NCBI GenBank assembly: GCA_002238445.1
Contig: MPML01000007.1
Location: 80,398-144,397, forward strand
Length of the DNA stretch: 64,000 nucleotides
DNA from: Caldilineaceae bacterium bin5
GTDB lineage: Bacteria; Chloroflexota; Anaerolineae; Caldilineales; Caldilineaceae
Direction: 5' to 3'
The position numbers and the translations under genes were made by a program. Shown one piece after another: positions 43,538-52,652 of this stretch (position 1 is the stretch's first letter; each line of letters starts with the position of its first letter). Under the pieces are notes generated by a model. It saw nothing but the letters and a program-made list of their open reading frames with translations, searched no databases and was not told the origin of the DNA.

Positions 43538-44533
43538 CTACGACATGCGCGCCCGCAATACACTTAGTATGACAGCAAATACCAGGGCGAAACCCCGGAC
43601 CACCAGAATGATGCCGGTCGGCACATCCATCAGCTGCAGACCATTGCCAAGAATGGTCAGGAAGAGCACCGCCACGAGATTGCGCTCAATGCGGCCGACC
43701 CCGCCGAATAGACTGAATCCTCCCAACAAAACAGCGGTGAGCGCGGTAACGAAATCGACACTGCCTGCGATCGCAAGCCCAAACAAGGCAGACTGTTTTG
43801 CCCTTGCAGTCACGAGTATGGCAGTCAACGCCGCTGTCAGCGCTGAAATGACCAAGGCAACGCGGATCACTCTGTCGACCGGTACGCCGCTCAGGAGCGC
43901 GGCGCGATAATCTGCACCGGTGGCGTAAATGTGGGCGCCAAGTTTAGTCTGCGTCAGCATGACCCAGCCGACGATGTAGCAGAGAAACATGATCCAGACC
44001 GAAGAGGGGATGCCGAATACGCGTATGAAAACGGTTTCTTGCAGCCCCTCACGTGCGATCGTTATTGTTTGGCCCCCGCTGAGAAATAGTGCGATCGCAA
44101 TCATAACGCCCTGAGTTGCCAAAGTCGCCACAAAGGCGACGATTTTGCCATTAACAACGATAAGACCGTTAAAGAGGCCGGCTGCGATTCCAGCTGCCAG
44201 CGCGAATATTACGGTCAAGGGAAGCGAAAACCCGGCCTCCTCAAACAGAAGCGCTGTTGTCACCGTGGCGACCGCAAGAACGCCCTGCGTGGAGGTGTCG
44301 ATCTGCCCGGCCAGAATCGCGACCGTGTAACCAGCCGTCACGATACCGGCCAATGATGCACTGATTAGAATGTTAACCAGATTGCGCTGGGTAAAAAAGA
44401 AGGGAGCAAAGAAAACAAATATGATGAAGAGCACAACGGTTACGACATAGATCCCGTTGTCCATCAAGAACAGCAAGTGGTCTCGCCGGCGTCCTGATAT
44501 TATTCTCTCACCTTGCATTAACCGACCTAGCAC
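43538..44533 (-). CDS. Monosaccharide ABC transporter permease (RbsC/FrcC-like), second copy
   Basis: A 331-residue permease with eight to ten membrane segments. FNGLIVVNGKIVAFVATLATQGVM and LGAHIYATGADYRAALLSGVPVDRV are family blocks; the second contains the ATPase-docking loop. A GTG start has AGGAGCAGGT upstream. It is adjacent to a paralogous permease gene (about 11 bases apart), so the two probably form a heterodimer in place of the RbsC homodimer. Confidence 0.9.
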   Translation of the reverse strand: MLGRLMQGERIISGRRRDHLLFLMDNGIYVVTVVLFIIFVFFAPFFFTQRNLVNILISASLAGIVTAGYTVAILAGQIDTSTQGVLAVATVTTALLFEEAGFSLPLTVIFALAAGIAAGLFNGLIVVNGKIVAFVATLATQGVMIAIALFLSGGQTITIAREGLQETVFIRVFGIPSSVWIMFLCYIVGWVMLTQTKLGAHIYATGADYRAALLSGVPVDRVIRVALVISALTAALTAILVTARAKQSALFGLAIAGSVDFVTALTAVLLGGFSLFGGVGRIERNLVAVLFLTILGNGLQLMDVPTGIILVVRGFALVFAVILSVLRARMS

Positions 44534-44544
44534 GTACCTGCTCC

Positions 44545-45549
44545 TTATCGCGTTGCCATTTGTTGGCGGATACTGTCCAGCAGGATGGCGAAAACAAATG
44601 CAAGACCGTTTATCAGTTGCCGCATGGGTGCTGAAACATTGAGGATGCCCAAACCGATGGTAAGCGTGGACAAAAAGAGAAGCCCGATCAAAGTACGCTC
44701 AATTTTGCCGCTGCCGCCCGAAAGGGCTACGCCCGCAAAAAGCGCCGCTGTAAGCGACTGACCCAAGCCCTCGACGCCCGGTTGCGCAGCCAGCTGGCGG
44801 CCGGCGATCAGTATACCGGCCATGCCGGTGATCACTGCATTCGTCACCAGCACAATCCGCGCGATTCGAACTGCGTTGATCCCGTTCAGGGCCGCCGCGG
44901 CAGGATTCCCGCCCAGTGCATAAATGTGTGCGCCAAACTTGGTCTGGTTCAGTACTACCCAGCCAATCGCATAGGCGACAAACATCAGGGGAATGACAAA
45001 TGGGACACCCGCGACCTCAAAATTGGCGATGTCGCGCAGTGGCGGCCGCACCAGCCGAATCATGCCCGGTTGTTTGGCCAGGTTGATAATTAGAAAGCCT
45101 ATTCCACCACTGACGACACCCACGGCTAACGTGGACACAAAGGACGGGATGCCCTGTTGGATCAGATAACTGCTCAGCAGACCGACCGCGATCGTCAGGA
45201 CGACTGTAAGAGCCAGTGCAACGCCGAGCGGCCACTCAAGCAGCTGAAAAACAGCCGCAAACATCAGCGAAGCCATGCCACCGACCTGGGCGGTAGAGAG
45301 ATCAATCTGACCCGAGATCAGCGTTATGGTGTAGGAAGCCAGGACGATGCCCGCTGGTCCGCTCAGACGCAGGATCGCCTCTATTGTCCTCGACCTCAGA
45401 AACATTTCCGGAACTGCAATTGCAAACAGCGTTACTTCCAGAACAAAGGCGATAAATAACCCGTTATCAAGTAGAAATTGGACTACCTGCTTGCGCTGTA
45501 TGCTGCGTATGCTAGTGGCCAACTGTGACTCCGGCTGCTGAATCGGCAT
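44545..45549 (-). CDS. Monosaccharide ABC transporter permease (RbsC/FrcC-like), first copy
   Basis: A 334-residue paralogue of the next gene. The substrate-channel block IQQGIPSFVSTLAVGVVSGGI and the docking loop FGAHIYALGGNPAAAALNGINAVRI are seen at the same relative positions. The N terminus is longer and polar (MPIQQPESQLATSIRSIQRK). It is the first permease after the solute-binding gene, behind a 10-bp hairpin. Confidence 0.9.
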   Translation of the reverse strand: MPIQQPESQLATSIRSIQRKQVVQFLLDNGLFIAFVLEVTLFAIAVPEMFLRSRTIEAILRLSGPAGIVLASYTITLISGQIDLSTAQVGGMASLMFAAVFQLLEWPLGVALALTVVLTIAVGLLSSYLIQQGIPSFVSTLAVGVVSGGIGFLIINLAKQPGMIRLVRPPLRDIANFEVAGVPFVIPLMFVAYAIGWVVLNQTKFGAHIYALGGNPAAAALNGINAVRIARIVLVTNAVITGMAGILIAGRQLAAQPGVEGLGQSLTAALFAGVALSGGSGKIERTLIGLLFLSTLTIGLGILNVSAPMRQLINGLAFVFAILLDSIRQQMATR

Positions 45550-45612
45550 GCCTGATTCCAGGCCCTGTTGCTACCTTGAAGCTGGTGAGAAATATAAGTT
45601 CCCAATGTAGAA

Positions 45613-45639
45613 AGGGTGGGGCTGGACTGGCCCCACCCT
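45613..45639 (-). repeat. Intercistronic hairpin between the sugar-binding gene and the permeases
   Basis: AGGGTGGGGC (45613-45622) and GCCCCACCCT (45630-45639) form a perfect 10-bp G+C-rich stem with a 7-base loop. On the minus strand it is followed by TTCTACATTG, not a real T run. It is placed 27 bases after the solute-binding gene's stop and may protect or limit the transcript there. Confidence 0.78.
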
Positions 45640-45666
45640 CGTCAAATCGTCAGAGCAGCAACCGCA

Positions 45667-46773
45667 TCACTCCGATTCGTACAATTCTGCATAGCGCTGG
45701 TCTACAGTTTCCTGGGTAATCGCCTTGCGAACCTGGTAGGTCTCGAAAGGAAGCCCTTCCAGAGTTGCCAGCGCGACTTCGACCCAACCCCAACCCTCAC
45801 AATAAGGCTGGAATTCGATGAAACCGTAGTAGCCCATCGGCCTGGTCTTCAGAAACTTGGCCGGCGGCTCGTCGCCACCCAACGTCACCAACATCACGTC
45901 GGCTTCGTTGCCTGCTTCGGTTACGGCATTGTAGGGGCCGATACCGAGGCCGTCCCAACAGGGAATCATCGCGAAGACGCCATCAGGGTGCGCCGTCATT
46001 GTATCGTTGACCATGTCTTCTGCGGAACGGCCCGTTGTCAGGTCGGCCATCAAGACGTGGTCGTCATCCAGTTCAAAGGCTTCTTTGAAGGTGGAAGCTG
46101 CGGAGCCGGTGCGGGTGACGCAGGCCGGGATGCCCCCGTGCGTCAGCTCGATGAAGAACAGCTCGCGTCCGGCCCAGTCTTCGGCCTGCCGCTTTCTTAC
46201 ACCCTCAACCAGGAGCTCTGCCCCGCGCATGCCGGCGATCCCGTCGGGGATACCGTAAACGATAGGCGTGTATTCGCTGGGTCCGTTGTCAATCCCGATG
46301 AACTGAATGCCTTCATCCAGGGCGCGCAGCGCCAGCCCTTCATAGACGTTGGGGCCGTGGGCGCCGACGATGCTCAGGTCGTTCAGGAGTAGCGTCTCCA
46401 ACAGGTCCGGCTCGGTGGCATAGTCTCCGGCCGCGTCGGATTCGAAGAATTCCACGCCATAGAACTCGGCAGCAGACTTCATTGCCCCAGACCATTCGCC
46501 AAAGAATGGATGGGCAAGGTTGGGGTTAATGAATCCCAATCGCCAGGGCTGTGAGAATTCTGTTGGAAGGCTGGCCAAAGGCTGACACTGATGGGGCGCG
46601 GTTTCGGCTTCAATCGCTGCCGCATCGTGGAAGGTCATGGCCCTAGGCGTCGCCGTGACGTCAATGACTCTTGTCACTTGAACTTCCACAGTCTGGGTTT
46701 CGCAGGCTGCTAAGGTCAGAACCGCTAGTGCTATGACCAAGGCTGCCAATAGATACCGCTTGCTCTTCATCAT
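45667..46773 (-). CDS. Monosaccharide-type ABC solute-binding lipoprotein
   Basis: A 368-residue exported lipoprotein. The signal peptide ends in LTLAAC (lipobox). A short linker leads to a periplasmic-binding-protein type 1 fold: WRLGFINPNLAHPFFGEWSGAM, FFESDAAGDYATEPDLLETLL, GIQFIGIDNGPSEYTP and FAMIPCWDGLGIGPYNAV. The sugar or other ligand is not predictable. AGGAGA precedes a tandem ATG-ATG start at 46773; the longer frame from 46815 adds residues with no signal-peptide sense. It is the first gene of the operon with two permeases, an ATPase and the FtsX-type protein. Confidence 0.9.
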   Translation of the reverse strand: MMKSKRYLLAALVIALAVLTLAACETQTVEVQVTRVIDVTATPRAMTFHDAAAIEAETAPHQCQPLASLPTEFSQPWRLGFINPNLAHPFFGEWSGAMKSAAEFYGVEFFESDAAGDYATEPDLLETLLLNDLSIVGAHGPNVYEGLALRALDEGIQFIGIDNGPSEYTPIVYGIPDGIAGMRGAELLVEGVRKRQAEDWAGRELFFIELTHGGIPACVTRTGSAASTFKEAFELDDDHVLMADLTTGRSAEDMVNDTMTAHPDGVFAMIPCWDGLGIGPYNAVTEAGNEADVMLVTLGGDEPPAKFLKTRPMGYYGFIEFQPYCEGWGWVEVALATLEGLPFETYQVRKAITQETVDQRYAELYESE

Positions 46774-47774
46774 TTCTCTCCTGTGCATTCTTAGAATGGG
46801 AAGTTGTAACTGCACAATCCTGCAAGGGAATTACTGTTGGTGGAAACTATCTTTCTACATGGAGAGTTTCGGAAGCCCGGTGGACTCTTCTTCTTGCTAT
46901 TGACTAAAGAAACTCTCGCCAAAAGACGGGTATGGCCAGAGGCACTCTTCAGATTGGCTCCCTCTATATGGGCATCTTCGGTTCGATGGTCTCTGGAGGT
47001 GTTTATGACCCCAGGTTTAGCGCATATTGTGCGCACACGCTTCGCAGAAATAGTGTCCGTATGCGTGAAATCCTCTCTATTGAAGTCTGGAATAGAGGTA
47101 CACGCATTCGAAAGGCCGTCAATGTGGTTAGCAGGAGGATGGCGGAGGATCCTATGAATTCCCGAAAAATGGTCCGCATGGACCACTGTCTTCCTGGAAA
47201 AGGCGGTTGCTGAACAGACTGAGGTGTCGCCTTTTCATTCGGACCGGGCATCCGGCGTCTGAGCCAGCGTCATTCTACTCTCAATGTAAGCCGTCTGTCA
47301 AGAATTGAACACCTGCAAGCCGGCGGCAAGGGCGGGCAGCTTCGGCCCTCGAAGGAGGCGCATGGCGTCCCGTCGAGACATTGCATGGGAAGCTCTACTG
47401 GTTCCGGCAAGGAGAGTGCCGTGCTGAGCGGTCGGACCTGCGGCCATATTCTGGGCGGGAAGTGTTTCGAAACGCCTAGTGAGGGCTGCATCTAGCTGTA
47501 GCGAGAAGAAGAGCGAACCGTGGCAGTTGTGAAGTGTGGACTACATCGGGCTTTGAGAAGGTCCAGGAGCGCCGGGAGCAGCCGAAATCAAGAAATGCAG
47601 AAGGCGTTTTACCCAGGCGACCAGTACGACTGCATTCCTGATTCAGAATACCTTTAACACCGACCGGCAGGAAATCTACTAAGGAGGACGTACGGGGATT
47701 GCGAGATGGGAACAAGGTTAGATCAGACCGCGGGCATTCTTGCAGTGACATTTAGGGCGCGTTTCCTCGGCCGC
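46774..47774. other. 1-kb intergenic region without a supported gene
   Basis: No frame on either strand shows a family pattern or a good ribosome-binding site. The longest (46791-47186 minus, 46837-47157 plus) overlap each other and are of biased composition. It contains one hairpin: GAAAAGGCG (47197-47205) / CGCCTTTTC (47228-47236) with a 22-base loop, terminator-like in shape. It must contain the promoter of the sugar operon, but I could not assign it. Confidence 0.4.
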
Positions 47775-48542
47775 TTATCCAAGCGAGCCAGAGAGATGCA
47801 TTACGACCGCCGCGGCTGCGACCGCAGCTGTTTCCGCACGCAGAACGCGAGGGCCCAGCGAAACACACTGCCAACCTCGACTGATCGCAGCGGCGGCCTC
47901 CTCGCTAGTGATTCCACCTTCAGGCCCAATCAGAAGTGAAATCGTGTCCGAATTGGTCAGGACAGTGGCCAAGCCCTTATCGGCGCCTTCTTCCTCCTCC
48001 CACGCCAGCAGGCGCTGGCCGGCGCCATGATCCAAAGCTTCCTCCCATCTCAATGGCTGATCCAGGACCGGCAGGCGGCCGCGGCGGCTCTGTTCGGCCG
48101 CCTCTCGAATGATGGCGCGCCATCGGTCATATCTGGGCAACAGTTTCGCAGCCGGACGGACCACAGTCCGGCTGCTGATCACCGGCACAAACCGGTTCAC
48201 ACCCAACTCTGTTCCCTTCTGCAATACCCACTCAAACCGATCTCTCTTCAGAGCACATTGGTAGAGTGTCAAGACGACGCCAGGCTCACTTTGGACAGTT
48301 TCCTGCGCCACCACGCGGCCTGTCGCCCTCTCTTCGTCAAGGTCCACAATTTCCGTCAGGAATGACGTGCCGCTGCCATCGAGCAGAGTGATCAGACTTC
48401 CGGGCGCCAGCCGCAGCACATTGCGAAGCTGGTGCGCCAGCGGGGCAAGTTCTACGGTACAGTGCGGACCCGGCACGATTTCCGGCAGGAAGAAACGGTG
48501 AGAATCCCTGGCCTTGGACTCTTTGTCGCTCACCTCTTTCAC
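47775..48542 (-). CDS. rsmE: 16S rRNA (uracil1498-N3)-methyltransferase
   Basis: A 255-residue SPOUT-class methyltransferase from the chosen start. HRFFLPE near the N terminus, an OB-like region to about residue 75, then ALKRDRFEWVLQKGTELGV, SRRGRLPVL, LLIGPEGGITSEE and VSLGPRVLRAETAAVAAA form the trefoil-knot AdoMet site. It methylates U1498 of 16S rRNA. GTG at 48542 overlaps the prmA stop as GTGA and is preferred over an upstream start at 48578 inside prmA. The two translation-related methyltransferase genes are often adjacent. Confidence 0.9.
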   Translation of the reverse strand: MKEVSDKESKARDSHRFFLPEIVPGPHCTVELAPLAHQLRNVLRLAPGSLITLLDGSGTSFLTEIVDLDEERATGRVVAQETVQSEPGVVLTLYQCALKRDRFEWVLQKGTELGVNRFVPVISSRTVVRPAAKLLPRYDRWRAIIREAAEQSRRGRLPVLDQPLRWEEALDHGAGQRLLAWEEEEGADKGLATVLTNSDTISLLIGPEGGITSEEAAAAISRGWQCVSLGPRVLRAETAAVAAAAVVMHLSGSLG

Positions 48543-49516
48543 GCTTCTCTTTCGCTCTGCACTGTTATTGCCACCCAATCTCCTTCTTGCAGTCTCTCAA
48601 CTTCCAACAGCCCGTGGCGAACCGCAGCCGCGACCACAGTCCCGGCCTTCTCTTCCAGAATTCCGGACAGGATCATGCGGCCTCCAGGTGCAAGCGGCGC
48701 CGCCAGTGGGACATTGCCATAGGCCGCGTCGAACAGTCCAATCAGGACTTCGGCCAGAATATTGGAGACGATCAAAGAAAACTGCCCCTCCTGATCTTCA
48801 GGTACTGACCCATGCCTTACATAGAGTTGGTCGAAGCCAAGAGATACGCCGTTCAGCTCTGCGTTTTCACCGGCTACTCTGATTGCCAGTGGATCAATAT
48901 CCGTCGCCCAAACCGGGTGGGCGCCCAGCTTGGCCGCTACAATCGAAAGAACACCGCTGCCGGTACCTATGTCAAGGACAGAATCGCCCGGCCGGACCCA
49001 CTTTTCCAGCGCCGCCACGCAGAGCCGCGTAGTCGGATGCAAGCCTGTCCCGAAAGCCATCCCCGGCTCAAGTCGGACGACGACGTCACCAGGCAGGGCA
49101 TTCGGCTCCTCCCACGCCGGGGCAAGCAGAACACGTTTCCCAATTCGCAGCGGTTTGTAATGCCGTTTCCAAGCGTGGGCCCAATCTTCTTCTCGGACAG
49201 GTCTTGCCACCGGCTCCGGCATTGGGTACAACAGGCGCAGCCGCCACAGACCCTCTTCGATCTGCTTCTGGATGGTTCGGCCGCGTGGTCCAGGCTTCAA
49301 GTATGTTTTGACAACCAGCCTGAATTCGCCGTCCAAAGGGTTGCCAAAGTCGTCATAGCCGGTGGACTCCAACACAGCTCCGCCACCGGAGGCCTCGCCC
49401 GCCGCGCTGTCTTCAACCCAGTCACCGCCGTTGAAGCGGTTGAACAGCTCAGCAACCGCTTCGGCCGCTTCACCATCGACTTCAACAGCTATCTCGACAA
49501 GCTCATCTGCGTTCAT
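48539..49516 (-). CDS. prmA: Ribosomal protein L11 methyltransferase
   Basis: A 325-residue protein. The N-terminal L11-recognition domain (about 1-100) is followed by a Rossmann methyltransferase: PGMAFGTGLHPTTRLCVAALE (split as PGMAFGTG and LHPTTRLC), VLDIGTGSGVLSIVAAKLGA (motif I) and LIVSNILAEVLIGL (NxxA motif IV). It trimethylates Lys and the N terminus of L11. The ATG at 49516 begins the family match; an upstream GTG at 49594 would add 26 unsupported residues. Confidence 0.92.
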   Translation of the reverse strand: MNADELVEIAVEVDGEAAEAVAELFNRFNGGDWVEDSAAGEASGGGAVLESTGYDDFGNPLDGEFRLVVKTYLKPGPRGRTIQKQIEEGLWRLRLLYPMPEPVARPVREEDWAHAWKRHYKPLRIGKRVLLAPAWEEPNALPGDVVVRLEPGMAFGTGLHPTTRLCVAALEKWVRPGDSVLDIGTGSGVLSIVAAKLGAHPVWATDIDPLAIRVAGENAELNGVSLGFDQLYVRHGSVPEDQEGQFSLIVSNILAEVLIGLFDAAYGNVPLAAPLAPGGRMILSGILEEKAGTVVAAAVRHGLLEVERLQEGDWVAITVQSEREA

Positions 49517-49648
49517 GGACGATGTTTTGCCTTTGGCGATTCCCGGTGCAGATGGGTTTGCGCTATACTTCAGTGTCAACGTAGGTGGAGGCACAACACG
49601 ACTAACTACGCCCGCTCACTTGGCCTTTCCACACTTCCCGCATAAGTC

Positions 49649-50551
49649 ATGACCGCGCGCACACAATCCTATCTTAATCTGGCCTTGTGTATCCTGCTGT
49701 GGGCCTCGATTCCGGTTGCCTCGAAGAAGATTCTGTCAGAACTATCCAATCTACAGATGCTCTTCTACAGCACAGTATTTTCGGTGTTCGCGCTTGCGGC
49801 ACTGGTCCTTTGGCAACGCAAGATTGCCAGCTTGAGGGACTTCACTTTTCGGGACTTCGCTCACATGTGTTGGCTGGGATTCCTGGGGGCGTTTCTCTAC
49901 TACGTGCTTTTGTACGGGGCGTTCGCACGCACATCGGCAGCAGAGGGATTTATCCTTGCCTACACCTGGCCTATCCTGATCAGTCTGTTGGCGGTCCCGT
50001 TACTTGGCGAAAGATTCACGCCCGCCCGCCTGCTTGCGATCCTGATCAGTTTCAGCGGCGTAATTGCAATTGTCACCCAGGGGCGAATGGTGGCACTGCG
50101 CGTGGAGAACCTTTCGGGAAATCTGCTGGCCCTGGGCGGCGCCCTGGTCTTTGCGCTCTTCTCAGTTCTGGGCAAGCGAGCCAGCAACGACTTGACTGTC
50201 GCCGCCTTCGTATATTTCTGCGCCGCCTTGATCTGTTCAGCAGCCGCCATCGCTCTGAGCGGAGGCTTGCCATTGCCCTCTGCCACCGTCTGGGGCTGGC
50301 TTATCTATAATGGCCTGCTGGTCAATGGACTTAGCTATGTGTTCTGGTTCAAAGCGCTTGAACACGGCGACACGTTTATCGTCTCAAACCTGCTCTATCT
50401 CACCCCAGCGATCTCGCTGCTGTTCGTACTACTGTTTCTCGATGAACCCATACACGCCTCGGCAGTATCAGGCCTGATCCTGATTATCGCAGGAATTCTC
50501 ATTCAGTCCTGGCCAAAACTCCTGGCTCTGACCGGCATTCGCGGCAGTTAA
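49649..50551 (+). CDS. EamA/DMT-family transporter
   Basis: A 300-residue protein with ten membrane segments in two EamA repeats (about 5-140 and 153-293). Typical blocks are FILAYTWPILISLLAVPLLGERFT and the matching LLYLTPAISLLFVLLFLDEPIHA at the end of each half. Members export amino acids, purines or other metabolites; the substrate is not predictable. It is divergent from prmA with 132 bases between the starts. Confidence 0.9.
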   Translation: MTARTQSYLNLALCILLWASIPVASKKILSELSNLQMLFYSTVFSVFALAALVLWQRKIASLRDFTFRDFAHMCWLGFLGAFLYYVLLYGAFARTSAAEGFILAYTWPILISLLAVPLLGERFTPARLLAILISFSGVIAIVTQGRMVALRVENLSGNLLALGGALVFALFSVLGKRASNDLTVAAFVYFCAALICSAAAIALSGGLPLPSATVWGWLIYNGLLVNGLSYVFWFKALEHGDTFIVSNLLYLTPAISLLFVLLFLDEPIHASAVSGLILIIAGILIQSWPKLLALTGIRGS

Positions 50552-50608
50552 ACCTGTTCAATCTTTGGGGATCTTCGGAGGGGTTCGACGGTCAGTGCAT
50601 CTGACGGT

Positions 50609-51730
50609 TCATTCTGGCCTAAGAATTCTGTCCAGGAATCCGCGTCGCGGCTCATGCACGTCATCGCCCATGCTATCCGCCAGCTGACGGAAAAGCAGCT
50701 CCTGCTCCTCGGTCAGGTCGGTCGGCGTAATAATCCGCACAGTCACGATCATGTCGCCCCGGCCGCTGCGCTGCAGGCGCGGAATGCCCATCCCCGCCTT
50801 GCGGAATCTCCTGCCAGTCTGGGTGCCTTCGGGGATTTCGAGACTGACTGTCTCGCCTTCCAGGGTCGGGATTTCCACACTGGAGCCCAGAGTGGCCTGA
50901 ACGACACTGACAGGTAGCTCCAGATGAATGTCAAACTCATCGCGTGTAAAGACGGGATGTTCTTCGACTCCTATGACAACGTAAAGGTTGCCGCGGGGCC
51001 CGCCTAACATGCCGGCCTCGCCCTCGCCGGCCAACCGGATGCGGGTTCCGTTGTCGACGCCGGCGGGCACATTGACTTTGATCTTGCGGGAGACCTGTCT
51101 GCGCTTGCGGCCGTTGCACTTGCTGCAGGCCGAGGACACAACTTCGCCTTCACCGTGGCAAGTGGGGCAGGTTGTCGCAGTAACGATGGTGCCAAATAGA
51201 GGACTCTGCTGACGGCGTTGCACCTCGCCGCTGCCGCCGCAGGTAGAACATCGCTCCGGAGTCGTGCCAGGCTCGGCGCCGCTGCCCTGACAGTTGTCAC
51301 AGTCCTCCATTCGCGGCACTTCGATTTCCTGTTGTGCGCCGAAGGCGGCGTCTTCAAAACTCAGACCAATGTCCACGCGCAGGTCGGCGCCGCGTCGAGG
51401 CGCACGCCGGTTGCCGCGCCCCATGCCTCCAAACCCGAAGACCTCCTCGAAAATACTGCCCAGGTCTCCAAAACCCTGGCTGAAGTCGCTGAAACCGCCT
51501 GCCCCTGACAGCCCTGAATGCCCGAAGCGATCATATACGGCGCGCTTCTGCGGATCGCTCAATACCTGGTAGGCTTCGTTAATTTCTTTGAACTTGCTCT
51601 CGGCATCGGCCTCAGGATTCACATCCGGGTGATATTGCTGTGCCAATTTACGGAAGGCCCGTTTAAGCGCCGCTTCGTCGGCGCCGCGTTCAATGCCAAG
51701 CACTTCGTAGTAGTCGCGCTTTTCGCTCAT
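50609..51730 (-). CDS. dnaJ: Chaperone DnaJ
   Basis: A 373-residue type I J-protein. Residues 4-70 are the J domain with HPD in LAQQYHPDVN. A Gly/Phe-rich region (about 75-110) follows. The zinc-finger domain has CDNCQGSG, CSTCGGSG, CPTCHGEG and CSKCNGRK; the last lacks the final Gly of CXXCXGXG. Two beta-rich client-binding domains complete it. It stimulates DnaK ATPase and delivers unfolded clients. No dnaK or grpE is adjacent; instead it follows a small membrane gene by 4 bases and coaE further upstream. Confidence 0.95.
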   Translation of the reverse strand: MSEKRDYYEVLGIERGADEAALKRAFRKLAQQYHPDVNPEADAESKFKEINEAYQVLSDPQKRAVYDRFGHSGLSGAGGFSDFSQGFGDLGSIFEEVFGFGGMGRGNRRAPRRGADLRVDIGLSFEDAAFGAQQEIEVPRMEDCDNCQGSGAEPGTTPERCSTCGGSGEVQRRQQSPLFGTIVTATTCPTCHGEGEVVSSACSKCNGRKRRQVSRKIKVNVPAGVDNGTRIRLAGEGEAGMLGGPRGNLYVVIGVEEHPVFTRDEFDIHLELPVSVVQATLGSSVEIPTLEGETVSLEIPEGTQTGRRFRKAGMGIPRLQRSGRGDMIVTVRIITPTDLTEEQELLFRQLADSMGDDVHEPRRGFLDRILRPE

Positions 51731-51734
51731 AAGG

Positions 51735-51926
51735 TTATTCCCAACTTATGATCCAAGCGCACAGGCCGGCCAGGCCGACAGTTACGCCAATGAGTGCTGC
51801 CCACTGCGCGCCCTCGAATCCAACGCCGCGGGCGCTGAAGAGAAGTATCACCACGAAACCGATGGCGAGTACAGCCCAGTTGGACAAAGTCGTGTGCTCA
51901 GCCCAGAATCGCCGCAGAAAGTCCAT
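51735..51926 (-). CDS. Small two-pass membrane protein
   Basis: A 63-residue protein, MDFLRRFWAEH followed by hydrophobic segments at about 17-33 and 40-61. It is not recognised. It is tightly placed between coaE (16 bases) and dnaJ (4 bases), which supports its being real and co-expressed. Confidence 0.6.
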   Translation of the reverse strand: MDFLRRFWAEHTTLSNWAVLAIGFVVILLFSARGVGFEGAQWAALIGVTVGLAGLCAWIISWE

Positions 51927-51942
51927 GTCAGGTCGGACTCCT

Positions 51943-52575
51943 TTATCGTACCAACGTCGTCATTCTACGAGGATAGCGTCGCTTGAGGTCCTCCCAGATA
52001 GAGTCCAGCTGTGCGTGCAATTCGGCAAGGCTGCCGTCATTCTCGATTACGCGGTCGGCCTGATTCACCTTGGCTGCCTGCGGCGGCTGCAAATCGATCA
52101 TGCGTTTGGCTTCGACTTCGTCCATCTTTCGTGTCTCGAGAAGCCGCCGAAATTGGGTGGTCAGGCTGGAAGTGACGACCCAGATTTCATCGCACAGGGT
52201 GGACATCAACCCGGCCTCAAGCAGTTTGATTGCTTCCAACACGATAACGGTTGATTCGTTATCGGCTATCTCCTGCTTTCCCAGATCAAAGATCTTCGGA
52301 TGGACGATTTTCTCCAACCGGCCCAAGTCCAGGGGATTGGTGAAAACAATCTTACCGAGTTTCTTGCGATCGATTGTGCCGTCTTCTTTCAGTATTTCTT
52401 TGCCGAAAGTGCGCACTACCGCATCGTAAGCTGGACCACCTGGCTCGATCACACGATGGCCAAGTTTGTCAGCATCAATGATAAAAGCACATTTCTCCAT
52501 CAGATAGTTGAGAATCGTGCTCTTGCCTGTAGCAATATTTCCAGTCAGTCCGATCACCAGCGATTTGCGCCCCAT
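51943..52575 (-). CDS. coaE: Dephospho-CoA kinase
   Basis: A 210-residue P-loop kinase that phosphorylates the 3'-OH of dephospho-CoA, the last step of CoA synthesis. The P loop is VIGLTGNIATGKSTILNYL (about 7-25), the substrate Asp is in FIIDADKLGHRVIEPGGPAY, and LGRLEKIVHPKI is the CoaE-domain block. The usual late DxxI.N pattern appears as ADRVIENDGSLAEL. Full length. Confidence 0.93.
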   Translation of the reverse strand: MGRKSLVIGLTGNIATGKSTILNYLMEKCAFIIDADKLGHRVIEPGGPAYDAVVRTFGKEILKEDGTIDRKKLGKIVFTNPLDLGRLEKIVHPKIFDLGKQEIADNESTVIVLEAIKLLEAGLMSTLCDEIWVVTSSLTTQFRRLLETRKMDEVEAKRMIDLQPPQAAKVNQADRVIENDGSLAELHAQLDSIWEDLKRRYPRRMTTLVR

Positions 52576-52652
52576 GTTCGATTAAACCTTTTGCGTTGGT
52601 GGACCAAGTGCTGCCCTATTTTAGCCGAAAGTCTGGCCTGCTGACAAGCCTG

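Noticed and set aside
48812..49645. 277-codon open frame on the plus strand
   Set aside because: It is antisense to prmA, which has intact AdoMet motifs.
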